Origin: RGIG5952 sp045627605
GTDB lineage: Bacteria > Verrucomicrobiota > Kiritimatiellia > RFP12 > JAAYLN01
NCBI GenBank assembly: GCA_045627605.1
Contig: JAZQOA010000137.1
Coordinates: 1-45,343, forward strand
DNA length: 45,343 bases
Direction of reading: 5' to 3'
Shown here piece by piece: positions 30,373 through 38,910 of this stretch (its first letter is position 1; each line of letters opens with the position of its first letter). The translations under genes were made by a program, and so were the position numbers. A model generated the notes under the pieces. That model was not told the origin of the DNA, searched no databases, and saw nothing but the letters and a program-made list of their open reading frames with translations.

Positions 30373-32538
30373 ATGGAAGACATTCTCGGAAAACTCAACG
30401 ACGAACAGCGCGAAGCCGTCACGGCGACGGAAGGGTATGTGCGCGTCGTCGCCGGCGCGGGCTCGGGAAAGACGCGCGCGCTTTCGCATCGCTTCGCCTA
30501 TCTTGTCGGCGTCATGGGCGTTTTGCCGTCGCACATTCTCTGCGTGACCTTTTCCAGCAAGTCGGCAAACGAGATGCGCCAGCGCATCCACGCCCTCACG
30601 GGTGACAACGACACGGGCTACATCAACACCTTCCATGGCTTCTGCGTGTCGATTCTGCAGGAGGACAGCCACGCCGTCCAGTACCCGAAAAGTTTCCTCG
30701 TCCTTGACAACTCCGACATCGACCAGATGCTCAAGGCCATTTATGCGGAACGGGGGCTTTCACTCCGCGACATGACCTTCTCCGCGGCGCGCGACATGAT
30801 CGAGATTCGCAAGACGATCACGGACAAGGAGTATTACCGCGATTTGGCGGCGATGACCGCCGACGAGCTGAAAGCCAAGTACGAGGCGTCGGCAAAGCCC
30901 CGGGACATCATCTTCTACGGCTACCTCTACCAGGAGAAGAAATGCTTCGGTCTCGACTACAACGACTTGATTGTCTTCTCCCTGCATATTTTCGACGAAT
31001 TTCCCGAAATACGGCTCAAGTGGCAGAAGCGCCTGGAATACATCATGATCGACGAGTTCCAGGACATCGACCCCTTGCAGTACCGCCTTATGGAGGCGCT
31101 CTGCGGCTACCACCGAAACCTTTTCGTGGTGGGCGACCCCGATCAGACGATCTACACCTGGCGCGGCGCCAGCGTCCGCTACTTGCTTGATTTCGACCAG
31201 AAGTTCTCCCCGTGCCAGACCATTGTGATGGCGCGGAACTACCGGTCGACGCCGGAAATCCTCGCGGCCGTGAATTCGCTGATCTCGAAGAACGCCGAGC
31301 GCATTGACAAGTCGCTCCTGCCCGTCCTGCCCGAAGGCGAAAAACCGCGATATTTCCAGGGGCGGACCTCCGAGGAGGAGGCTGCCTGGATCGCGGACTC
31401 GATCACGGCCCTCCATGCGCGGGGGACGCCCTTCGCGGACGTCGCCGTGCTCTACCGGGCGCATTACGTGACGCGCGCCATCGAGGACGCGTTCCTCAAG
31501 GCAGAAATCCCCTACACGATTTTCAGCGGCGTCCAGTTCTTCGACAGGGCCGAGATCAAGGATGCCCTCTCGTACCTGAGGCTTGTCGCCTACCGGGACG
31601 ACCTTTCCTTCCTGCGGGTCGCCAACACGCCCAGGCGGAACATCGGCGACAGGCGCATGGCCTTCCTCAAGACCGTCGCCGAGGAAAACCGCATTTCGCT
31701 CTACGAGGCGCTCACGCGCTCGCTCGACGCCGACATCTTCAAGGGGACGCAGGCCGCCGACCTGGTGGCGCTTGTCGAGGACTTCGGCGCCACGTATTCG
31801 TCGCGTCCCGTTTCCGAGACGCTACGGGAGATTCTCGACGCCAGCGGCTACGAGCGCATGTTGCGGACGGAAGGCAGCCAGACGCGGCTCGACAACCTCG
31901 CGGAGCTTCGCCAGTCAATCTTCGACTACGAAACTTCCTGCGGCGAGGAATGCACCCTCGAGCACTACCTGTCGCATGTCGCGCTCTTCACGAACCGCGA
32001 CGCCGGGCCCGTCCGCGACAGCGTGAAGCTCATGACCGTGCACACCGCCAAAGGCCTTGAGTTCCCGCATGTCTTCCTCGCGGCGATGAACGAGGGAATA
32101 TTCCCGTCGAAGAAGACCGACTCCCGGAAGGGGATGGAGGAGGAGCGCCGATTGGCCTTCGTGGCGATGACGCGCGCGGAGCGGAGTCTCGCCCTCACGT
32201 CGGCGGGCGGGCGCAATTTCGATGGTTCGCCGCGCTATCCGTCGCGTTTCGTCTTCGACATCGACCGGAGCTGCATGGACTACGTGGTGGAAGTCCGAGA
32301 CGAACTCGTCAAGGAGGTGCGCGAGTACGCACGGCTTCACGACAAGTTTTCGGAAGCGGGGAAAACGACGGCTGCGGCGCGGTTCCAGCCCGGGGACCGC
32401 GTCCGCCATCCCGTCCTTGGCGATGGCGAAATCATTTCCGTGGACGAAGAAAAATCGGCCTACGAAATCCGCTTCGACCATTTGCCGACCCCGCGCGTCG
32501 TCTCATTCCGCATCGCCCTTGCGCGTATGCAGCCGTAA
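30373..32538 (+). CDS. pcrA: UvrD/PcrA-type DNA helicase
   Basis: The 721-residue superfamily 1A helicase has Q-motif LNDEQREAV (8-16), motif I AGAGSGKT (27-34), motif II IDEFQDIDP, motif III GDPDQTIYTWRGA, motif IV around YRSTPEI, motif V MTVHTAKGLEFP and motif VI FVAMTRAERSLAL. The C-terminus has a PcrA-type Tudor-like domain (FQPGDRVRHPVLGDGEI, then YEIRFDHL). It unwinds DNA 3' to 5' in repair and removes RecA or RNA polymerase. The gene is convergent with the exopolysaccharide operon; only 11 bp separate the stop codons and no terminator is seen between them. Confidence 0.92.
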   Translation: MEDILGKLNDEQREAVTATEGYVRVVAGAGSGKTRALSHRFAYLVGVMGVLPSHILCVTFSSKSANEMRQRIHALTGDNDTGYINTFHGFCVSILQEDSHAVQYPKSFLVLDNSDIDQMLKAIYAERGLSLRDMTFSAARDMIEIRKTITDKEYYRDLAAMTADELKAKYEASAKPRDIIFYGYLYQEKKCFGLDYNDLIVFSLHIFDEFPEIRLKWQKRLEYIMIDEFQDIDPLQYRLMEALCGYHRNLFVVGDPDQTIYTWRGASVRYLLDFDQKFSPCQTIVMARNYRSTPEILAAVNSLISKNAERIDKSLLPVLPEGEKPRYFQGRTSEEEAAWIADSITALHARGTPFADVAVLYRAHYVTRAIEDAFLKAEIPYTIFSGVQFFDRAEIKDALSYLRLVAYRDDLSFLRVANTPRRNIGDRRMAFLKTVAEENRISLYEALTRSLDADIFKGTQAADLVALVEDFGATYSSRPVSETLREILDASGYERMLRTEGSQTRLDNLAELRQSIFDYETSCGEECTLEHYLSHVALFTNRDAGPVRDSVKLMTVHTAKGLEFPHVFLAAMNEGIFPSKKTDSRKGMEEERRLAFVAMTRAERSLALTSAGGRNFDGSPRYPSRFVFDIDRSCMDYVVEVRDELVKEVREYARLHDKFSEAGKTTAAARFQPGDRVRHPVLGDGEIISVDEEKSAYEIRFDHLPTPRVVSFRIALARMQP

Positions 32539-32549
32539 GGCCACGGGAT

Positions 32550-35500
32550 TTAGAACTGGGCCTTGAGGTAGACGAGGAGGAAGTGGTCGATGTACTGGCG
32601 CATGGCCAGGACTTCGCCTTCGAGCGTAAGGCTGAGGTACTTGCCGAGTTGCTTTTCGTATTTCCCGGAAATGGCCCATGAACGATGCCAGCCGGTGTCC
32701 TTGTCTTCGGCGATGACGAACTGCATCTTTTCCTGGACGACCGTATGCGTTGTCTGGACGCCGTCGACGACTTCGGTGACTTCCTTTTCCTCGAAGACGG
32801 GCTGTTCGTAGGCGCGGTCCTCCCGGCCTTTCTCGCCCTGCATGCCGGCCATGATCTTCAGCGAGAGGTTGTAGCCGTCGCGCGCCTGCTGGTAGCTGAA
32901 GACGCCCATCAGCCTCTGGTCCCAGTAGGGCGTCCAGTAGAAGTCCGAAGGTTCGCTTGTGGTAACGACCTGGTAGGTGAAGCCCATCCAGATGCCGAGT
33001 TCGCGGCTGGTTTCCCAGAGGGAGTCGAAGGAGGCGTTGAACATCGCGTTGTCATCCTCGTAGGTCCAGTACTGGCCGTGGGCCTTGATGAACCAGGCGT
33101 CTTCCGGCTTCCACTCGGCATTGGCCGCGGCGCTGTCGTAGACGATGTTCTTGACGGCCGAGGAGACAAACCCCCGGTCGTAGAAGAAGTTGAGGTAGAG
33201 GTTGTCGCCGGGGTTGAAGGAGGCTCCCACCGTGATGAGCGTGCATTCGTCGTCGCCGTCGAGGTGGAACTTGTGCTCGTTGAGGTGGTCCTGGAGGTTG
33301 GTGTAGTAGCGGTCTTCAAGCTGGCGCGAGAGCTGCCGCTTGGCGCATCTCCCGACAGAGGCGGAAAGCACGGCCCCGCTTTCAAAGCGGTGGGTGAGCT
33401 GGAGCCTCCACTCCTCCACTTCGGCCTTGAACTTGTAGATGCTCTCGGCGTAGGGGACGTTGGTCGTCACCTGGGCGTTCCAGTGCGGGCGGACGGTCTG
33501 CTCGAGGTCGGACTGGAAATATTCGCCCGAGAAAGTCGTGTTGTTGTTGAGGTTGAGTCCGGCCCGGGCGCCAAGCCTTTGGATTTCAATCTGGTCATTG
33601 GCCTTGGTGTGGCTGTATTCAACGCCGACGAAGGGGTCTTGCAAGGCGATCCAAGGGTCGACAGAACCTTCCTGGACGTCGCCGTCTGTTTCCCAGGTTT
33701 TCTGCTCGATTTCCTCCTTGTCGAGACCGGCCTCCCTGGCTGCGGCGATGAGTTCGGGGTCGGTAATGGCGTCTCCGTTCTCATCGACAAACTGTGCGTC
33801 GCGCTCGACCTTTTTGGTCTCGGCTTCCGCCCCCTCCGCGACAAGCGTCTTGAGCTCGCGGTTGGGCTTGTTCTGGAAATGGGCGTGGAGTTCTGTTTCG
33901 ATTTCGTTGCAGAGTTCCTCGGGGTAGCCGTCGCGCCGGAGGACGTCGAGCATCGCCGTGGCGAGGTTGGGGCGGTTCATGAGCATGGCGATTTCTGCGC
34001 GGAGCTTGCGGGCCACGAAGACAGGGTGGTATTCGTAGGCGTGGCGGACAAGGTCGGCGCCCTCGTCCGTCCAGGCCGGCTGGTAGCGGCGGGCGCAGAG
34101 GAGGTTGTCGCCCGAAACGGTGTAGCCCGTCTCGCTCTTGGCGAAGCCGAGCTGGTAGGAGCGGGCGGATTCCGAAAGAATGCTCATCGCGGGCGCCCTG
34201 AGGGCGGTGAGGTTGCAGGCCTCCTCCTGGCCGATGTCGCCATAGGGGTAGGCGACCATGGCGATTTCGGAATCGTCGTCGCCCAGTTCCTTGCGGAGGA
34301 TGCGGCGGCTTTCGCGGAACTCGTGGCGCATGCGGCGGTCCCACTCGTTCATCGACTCCTGGCGGTTTTTCTTTTCAATCCAGAGGCGGTTGACGAGGCT
34401 GTTCCGGACGTCCTTGCCCTCCGGGTCGACGGGCTTCTTCAAGTAGGAGGCGTAAAGTTCGCTTCCGACGATCCAGTTGCCGCTTGCCGCGGCTTCGCGA
34501 AGCTCCTCCCAGCCTGCGCGGGAGGGGGTGTATTCCTTCACGGGCTCGGTCGGCGTGAAGATGCCGAAGGGAACGCCGACGTCGCGCGCCACGTCGGTGC
34601 CGAGCACGAGCGAGGAGCGGAGGTCGTCGTCGAAGGTGATGGCGAAGTACTTGAGGGGCTTGGTGATCTCGTCGGTTCCGGAGCCGCGCTTCTTGAATTT
34701 GCGCGTGCCGGTCAGACTCCAGCGGAAGTAGTCGACGAGACGCGCCGTAAGCGGCGGGTCTTCTTCGACGTCGGCCGTCGGACGGGATTCGCCGGGCTTG
34801 AGGCCGACGAGATCCGGGATGTCCGTGGGCGAGACGAGCTGCCAGCCTTCGCGCTGGAGGGCCGTGATGTGCTCGTGGAGGCGGCGGACGCTGGTCACGG
34901 GCGTCCAGTCGCTTTCCGTGAGGTCGTGGTAGAGCAGGGTGAGGACGCATCCCTCGCTGGCGGCGGCCTCCATTTTGTCGAGTTCCTTCAGGGCCTCGGC
35001 GTAGTTGCCTTGCTTGACGTCGATGCGGGCGCGGTAGTAGTAGGCCATCGGGTCGCTGGCGTCCTGGTTGACGTAGCGGTCGGCGAGAATCTGGCGGGCG
35101 TCGCCAAAACGGAGGTCGTGGAGCGCGATTTCATAGAGGATCATCTTCGCGCGCGAGTTGTGCCGGTTGTGGTTTTCAAGCACGTCGACGGCGATGGAGT
35201 GGGCGTGGGCGTAGTGCTCGGCCTGGAGGAGGCGCTCGGCGTAGAGGACCTTGAAGCCGACGTTGCTGGCGTCGTTGGTGATGGCGCTGGCCATCAGGCC
35301 GAGGATGAAGCTTTCGCTGAAAGAGCCGGGACTGCGCTGGTTGATGAGGTGGCAGCGGGTGGCGAGCCGCATGTTGAGCGCGGCCTTGGCGGTTTCATCC
35401 TCGGTTTCGTCGATGACGGCCTGCAGGGGGGCGATGTCAAGTTGCCCGTCGATTTCGGCGATGTCGGCGCGCAGGTTCATGGCGCCTGAGTGCGAGGGGT

Positions 35501-36329
35501 CGATTTCAAGAATTTCGACGCAGAGCTTGTCGGCGGTTTCGAGCTCGCCGACGCGGAGCTCGAGGACGGCCTGCTCGTACATGAACTTGGGGTTGCCGGG
35601 AAGTTCGTCGTTGACATGCCTGTAGATGTCGACGGCCTCGTCGTAGTTGAGGCGCTGCGTCAGGAGCGCGGCGCGGTTGAGCTGCACGTCGAGACGGCCG
35701 GGGTCCTGCTCGATCAGCTTGACGAAGACCGCGTCGGCTTCGTCAGCCTTGCCGATGCGCATGAGGTTCTGGGCGAACCAGAATTCGATGTCGTATTGGT
35801 CGGGGTTGATTTCAAGGGACTTGCGGAAGTTGGCATCGGCCTCCTCCCAGTCTTGGTGCAGGATGGCGGACTGGGCGAGCAGGGTGTAGGGAAGGGCGTG
35901 TTCGGGCATCAGGCGCTGGAAGTATTTCCAGAGCTTGGTGGCTTTCTCAAGCTGGTCCGTCTTGACATAGGCCCAGCCCAGGCCTTCCCAGCCCGGCTGC
36001 ATCGAGGGGTCGCGCCTCAGGGCTTCCTCAAGGAAGGGGATGGCGGCCTCGTAGTCTTCGTCCTGCGTGAGCATGAGGCCGTGGTAGAGGATGGCCGACT
36101 GCTCCGTGACGGAAACGTCGTTCGCCTTTGATTCCGCGATGACGGCCTGGAACTCCGCCTTCATTTCCTCCGTGGCTTCGGGCGGAATCGGCAGGATCTG
36201 CTCGGAACTTCGGACCTTGTCTTCCTGGATCAGCGAGATGAGCGTTGGCGGCTCTGCAAGGGCTGTCGCGGCGAAAAACGCCAGCGCCGCGGCGAATAGC
36301 GCGCGATCAGAAAGGTGAAGGGGTTTCAT
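32550..36329 (-). CDS. TPR - deacetylase-like - outer membrane beta-barrel fusion (exopolysaccharide export)
   Basis: The 1259-residue protein has a signal peptide (1-25, ending ATALA). At least eight TPR-like repeats follow (about 70-460), then a polysaccharide-deacetylase-like domain (about 463-760: LLYHDL, TFDDD at 565-569, YPYGD near 694), and a C-terminal beta-barrel of alternating strands (about 885-1259) ending in Phe. TPR plus barrel is the layout of PgaA/BcsC exporters, and the deacetylase domain is like PgaB. The site where the metal-binding His pair is expected reads GSELYASY, so activity is doubtful. It is the last gene of the operon and would pass the polymer through the outer membrane. 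Confidence 0.8.
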   Translation of the reverse strand: MKPLHLSDRALFAAALAFFAATALAEPPTLISLIQEDKVRSSEQILPIPPEATEEMKAEFQAVIAESKANDVSVTEQSAILYHGLMLTQDEDYEAAIPFLEEALRRDPSMQPGWEGLGWAYVKTDQLEKATKLWKYFQRLMPEHALPYTLLAQSAILHQDWEEADANFRKSLEINPDQYDIEFWFAQNLMRIGKADEADAVFVKLIEQDPGRLDVQLNRAALLTQRLNYDEAVDIYRHVNDELPGNPKFMYEQAVLELRVGELETADKLCVEILEIDPSHSGAMNLRADIAEIDGQLDIAPLQAVIDETEDETAKAALNMRLATRCHLINQRSPGSFSESFILGLMASAITNDASNVGFKVLYAERLLQAEHYAHAHSIAVDVLENHNRHNSRAKMILYEIALHDLRFGDARQILADRYVNQDASDPMAYYYRARIDVKQGNYAEALKELDKMEAAASEGCVLTLLYHDLTESDWTPVTSVRRLHEHITALQREGWQLVSPTDIPDLVGLKPGESRPTADVEEDPPLTARLVDYFRWSLTGTRKFKKRGSGTDEITKPLKYFAITFDDDLRSSLVLGTDVARDVGVPFGIFTPTEPVKEYTPSRAGWEELREAAASGNWIVGSELYASYLKKPVDPEGKDVRNSLVNRLWIEKKNRQESMNEWDRRMRHEFRESRRILRKELGDDDSEIAMVAYPYGDIGQEEACNLTALRAPAMSILSESARSYQLGFAKSETGYTVSGDNLLCARRYQPAWTDEGADLVRHAYEYHPVFVARKLRAEIAMLMNRPNLATAMLDVLRRDGYPEELCNEIETELHAHFQNKPNRELKTLVAEGAEAETKKVERDAQFVDENGDAITDPELIAAAREAGLDKEEIEQKTWETDGDVQEGSVDPWIALQDPFVGVEYSHTKANDQIEIQRLGARAGLNLNNNTTFSGEYFQSDLEQTVRPHWNAQVTTNVPYAESIYKFKAEVEEWRLQLTHRFESGAVLSASVGRCAKRQLSRQLEDRYYTNLQDHLNEHKFHLDGDDECTLITVGASFNPGDNLYLNFFYDRGFVSSAVKNIVYDSAAANAEWKPEDAWFIKAHGQYWTYEDDNAMFNASFDSLWETSRELGIWMGFTYQVVTTSEPSDFYWTPYWDQRLMGVFSYQQARDGYNLSLKIMAGMQGEKGREDRAYEQPVFEEKEVTEVVDGVQTTHTVVQEKMQFVIAEDKDTGWHRSWAISGKYEKQLGKYLSLTLEGEVLAMRQYIDHFLLVYLKAQF

Positions 36330-36367
36330 AATCTGCTCCAGGTTGACGCGAAGGCGGGGAAAGAGGC

Positions 36368-36391
36368 CGCAGGCGGAGTTCCGCCTGCGGC
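36368..36391 (-). promoter_or_regulatory. Hairpin between SGNH gene and exporter gene
   Basis: CCGCAGGCGG and CCGCCTGCGG form a perfect 10-bp stem with a 4-nt loop (11 bp if the inner A-T pair forms). In the direction of transcription it is followed by CCTCTTTCCCC, only weakly T-rich. It may partly terminate transcription before the exporter gene, or protect upstream mRNA. Confidence 0.55.
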
Positions 36392-36401
36392 GGGACAGGG
36401 G

Positions 36402-37148
36402 CTACTTCTTGCCCCAGTAGGTTTTCAGCAGCTCCTGGGCGACAAGCTTGCCGCCGGCCGGCGCCAGGTGGACGCCGTCGGGGTCGCGGACGGAGAGGGC
36501 CTCGCCAGTAAGCGACATCTTGTATTGCGAGTACTTGCCGGGGCGCGTGGAAAGAACCTTGGCCATGTCGAAGACCTGGACCTTGTCCTTGCGCTCCTCC
36601 TTGAGCGCTTCGGCGATGACAATCTTGCGGACGAGCGCGGCATGCTCCTGGTGGGCGACGTCCTTCATGTCGGGCGGGAGGAACCAGACGACCGTGTCGA
36701 GCTTGGCCGCGATGAACTGGTCCATCACCGCGCCGACAAGCTTGGCGTACTCGGTCTCCCAGCGTGCCGCGTCGGTGTAGTTGACGATGCCGTCTTCCGT
36801 TTCAAGCGCCTGGCGGTCGTTGGTGCCGAGCGCGATGAAAACCATCTTCGGGCTGTTGGTGGCGATGAGTTCGTCGATCTTCGCGTTCCAGTTGAAAACC
36901 GACTTGCGGACGAGTCCCGATCCCAGCGACGAGAAGGCGACGGCGGGGGTCACGCCGGCTTTCTTGAACTCCTTTTCGGCCTGGGCGCCGAGAATCTTCA
37001 TCATCGAGTCGCCGATGAAGAGGACCGGTGCCGAACCTTCGCCGTGGGGCTCGATTTCCTTGAGGGGGTTGTCGGCGGCCTTGTCGGCTGCGCCCGCGAC
37101 CATGGCGGCGGAGAGAAGCGCCGCGATTACTGCTTTCGTAGTTTTCAT
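36402..37148 (-). CDS. Periplasmic SGNH hydrolase / acyltransferase (DUF459-like)
   Basis: The 248-residue protein has a signal peptide (about 1-20). Its SGNH core shows GDSMM with nucleophile Ser48, a conserved Gly in SSLGSG (73-78), GTND (108-111) and DGVH with Asp224 and His227 completing the triad. In alginate-type and related systems such periplasmic SGNH proteins (AlgJ/AlgX, DUF459) take acyl groups delivered by an MBOAT and place them on the polysaccharide. Its ATG overlaps the stop of the small membrane protein (37145-37148), and the MBOAT gene is just upstream, supporting that role. Simple esterase activity remains possible. Confidence 0.82.
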   Translation of the reverse strand: MKTTKAVIAALLSAAMVAGAADKAADNPLKEIEPHGEGSAPVLFIGDSMMKILGAQAEKEFKKAGVTPAVAFSSLGSGLVRKSVFNWNAKIDELIATNSPKMVFIALGTNDRQALETEDGIVNYTDAARWETEYAKLVGAVMDQFIAAKLDTVVWFLPPDMKDVAHQEHAALVRKIVIAEALKEERKDKVQVFDMAKVLSTRPGKYSQYKMSLTGEALSVRDPDGVHLAPAGGKLVAQELLKTYWGKK

Positions 37149-37411
37149 TCTAGGGTTTTCCTTTCAATTGATTCCGCTGAAGCGCGGAAAAAGTCGAGAT
37201 GCAACGCGCTTGAAAAGCGCGCAACGGGAGTGAGAAGGGTGAGGGCGGGCTTTCGCGCGGGATCGTCGAAGGCCATGTTCTCGGCGGACCGCAGCATGGC
37301 CGGCGCGTTGAGGAGGATGGCAAACGCGAGGAAGCACGCGACGAAGACGCGGCTCCCGGTGCGGTCGCGGCCGTTCGTGTGCGGTGTCTGGTTTTCTGTT
37401 GTGTCTGCCAT
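37145..37411 (-). CDS. Small single-pass membrane protein of the acylation module
   Basis: The 88-residue protein has one transmembrane helix (about 22-41, with AFAILLNAPAMLRSAE) and a short periplasmic tail ending in helical LDFFRASAESIER. LLNAPALLRSAE followed by PLxPVAxxSxALxLD is the pattern found at the N-terminus of full-length DUF459 proteins. Here it is a separate gene overlapping the SGNH gene by 4 bp. It probably anchors or recruits the SGNH protein at the membrane. The start lies 4 bp after the MBOAT stop. Confidence 0.6.
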   Translation of the reverse strand: MADTTENQTPHTNGRDRTGSRVFVACFLAFAILLNAPAMLRSAENMAFDDPARKPALTLLTPVARFSSALHLDFFRASAESIERKTLE

Positions 37412-37415
37412 GGCG

Positions 37416-38894
37416 TTAGAACTGGAAGTAGATGAAGGGGGCCACGCCCGAGGGCCCGAGGCCGAGGACGATGGCGAGGAGAATGGCGGCGATGAGGGCG
37501 CGGAGGCACGGGTTGAGCCTGGAGAAGGCCGCCCAGACCTTGCGCGGCGTTTCGCCGTCGAGAAGCTGGAGCGCGAAACCCGAGGCGAGGAGGACGAGCG
37601 CCGTCACGGAGAACAGCTTGGCGGGCTCGCCGGTGTTGGTGAAGGCCGAGAAGACGCCGCGCACGGTGGCGAGCCCCTCGGCGTCGCTGGCGCCGGCCCT
37701 GAAGAAGATCCAGGCGAAGACCACGACATGGAAGGTGACGAGGCCGCGCAGGAACTTGACGGCGCGGTTTTCGGGAGGGGCGTCCTTGGGCCGCTTCTTG
37801 TTGAAGGGGCGTTCGATGACCTGGGCGACGCCGTGGATCGCGCCCCAGAGAATGTAGGTCCAGCCCGCCCCGTGCCAGGGGCCGCCGAGCAGCATCGTCA
37901 TGACGAGGTTGCGGTGGATTTTCCACTTCGCGCAGCGCGAGCCGCCCATCGGGATGTAGAGGTAGTCGCGGAGCCAGGAGGAGAGCGATATGTGCCAGCG
38001 GCGCCAGAAGTCCTGGAAGGAGGTCGCGATGTAAGGGGCGCGGAAGTTCTCGGGGAACTTGAAGCCGAGCAGCAGGGCGCAGCCCGTGGCGATGTCGGAG
38101 TAGGCCGAGAAGTCGCAATAGATTTGGATGGCGTAGCCGTAGCAGCCGAGGAAGGCGTCGAACGTGCCGTAGTCTTCGGGAAACTGGAAGAACGGGTCGG
38201 CCAGGTGGCCTGCGAGCCAGTTGGCAACGACCATTTTCTTGAGAAGTCCGCCCAGGACGAGCGTGGTGGCGCGGCCGGTGTCGATCGGCAGCGTGCGGGC
38301 GGGAAGCGCCTCCATTTGGGGGAGCAGGTCGCCCGGACGCGCGATGGGGCCGGCGGCGAGCTTGGGGAAGAAGGAGAGGTAGTTGGCGAAGTCGAGGTAC
38401 GAGGCCGCGGGACGGCACTTGCCCCAGGCGACGTCCGCCACGTAGCTGACGGCCTGGAACGTGTAGAACGAAATGCCGACCGGCAGGACGATGGACTGCA
38501 CGAAGGGCAGGGCGCGCTCGTTGAAGTCGAGCAGGGCGTCGGTCGCGCCGAAGGCGTTGCAGATTGGCACGGCGAGCGGCAGGGCGATCTGCGTGAAGAT
38601 GAAGCCCGTGTACTTGAAAAAGGCCAGGGCCGCCAGGTTGATCGTCACGGCAACGACGAGAAGCGTTTTTTTACGCCGGGGGACTGGAGCGGCGTCGATG
38701 CGCTTCGCGAGGAAGTGGTTGAGAGCTGCGGAGGCGAGCATCATCGCCGCGAAGTCGCACCGCCACCAGCAGTAGAAGAAGACGCTGGCGGCGAGCAACA
38801 CGACCTTGCGCGCAAGGGATCGCTCGGGAAGCGACCAGTGCAGCGCGTAGACGACGGCGAAGAAAACGGCGAAAACTGTTGTTGGAAAAAGCAT
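37416..38894 (-). CDS. MBOAT family O-acyltransferase (AlgI-like)
   Basis: The 492-residue polytopic protein has about ten transmembrane segments and the MBOAT signatures FFPKLAAGPIARP (175-187), DFWRRWHISLSSWLRDYLYIP (295-315 region) and GGPWHGAGW (338-346) with the likely catalytic His341. The family moves acyl, usually acetyl, groups from the cytoplasm across the membrane for polysaccharide or teichoic-acid modification. With the small membrane protein and SGNH protein directly downstream it forms a complete O-acylation module. The start ATG 38894 lies 16 bp after the preceding stop. Confidence 0.92.
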   Translation of the reverse strand: MLFPTTVFAVFFAVVYALHWSLPERSLARKVVLLAASVFFYCWWRCDFAAMMLASAALNHFLAKRIDAAPVPRRKKTLLVVAVTINLAALAFFKYTGFIFTQIALPLAVPICNAFGATDALLDFNERALPFVQSIVLPVGISFYTFQAVSYVADVAWGKCRPAASYLDFANYLSFFPKLAAGPIARPGDLLPQMEALPARTLPIDTGRATTLVLGGLLKKMVVANWLAGHLADPFFQFPEDYGTFDAFLGCYGYAIQIYCDFSAYSDIATGCALLLGFKFPENFRAPYIATSFQDFWRRWHISLSSWLRDYLYIPMGGSRCAKWKIHRNLVMTMLLGGPWHGAGWTYILWGAIHGVAQVIERPFNKKRPKDAPPENRAVKFLRGLVTFHVVVFAWIFFRAGASDAEGLATVRGVFSAFTNTGEPAKLFSVTALVLLASGFALQLLDGETPRKVWAAFSRLNPCLRALIAAILLAIVLGLGPSGVAPFIYFQF

Positions 38895-38910
38895 CTGTTA
38901 CGGATTCCGT

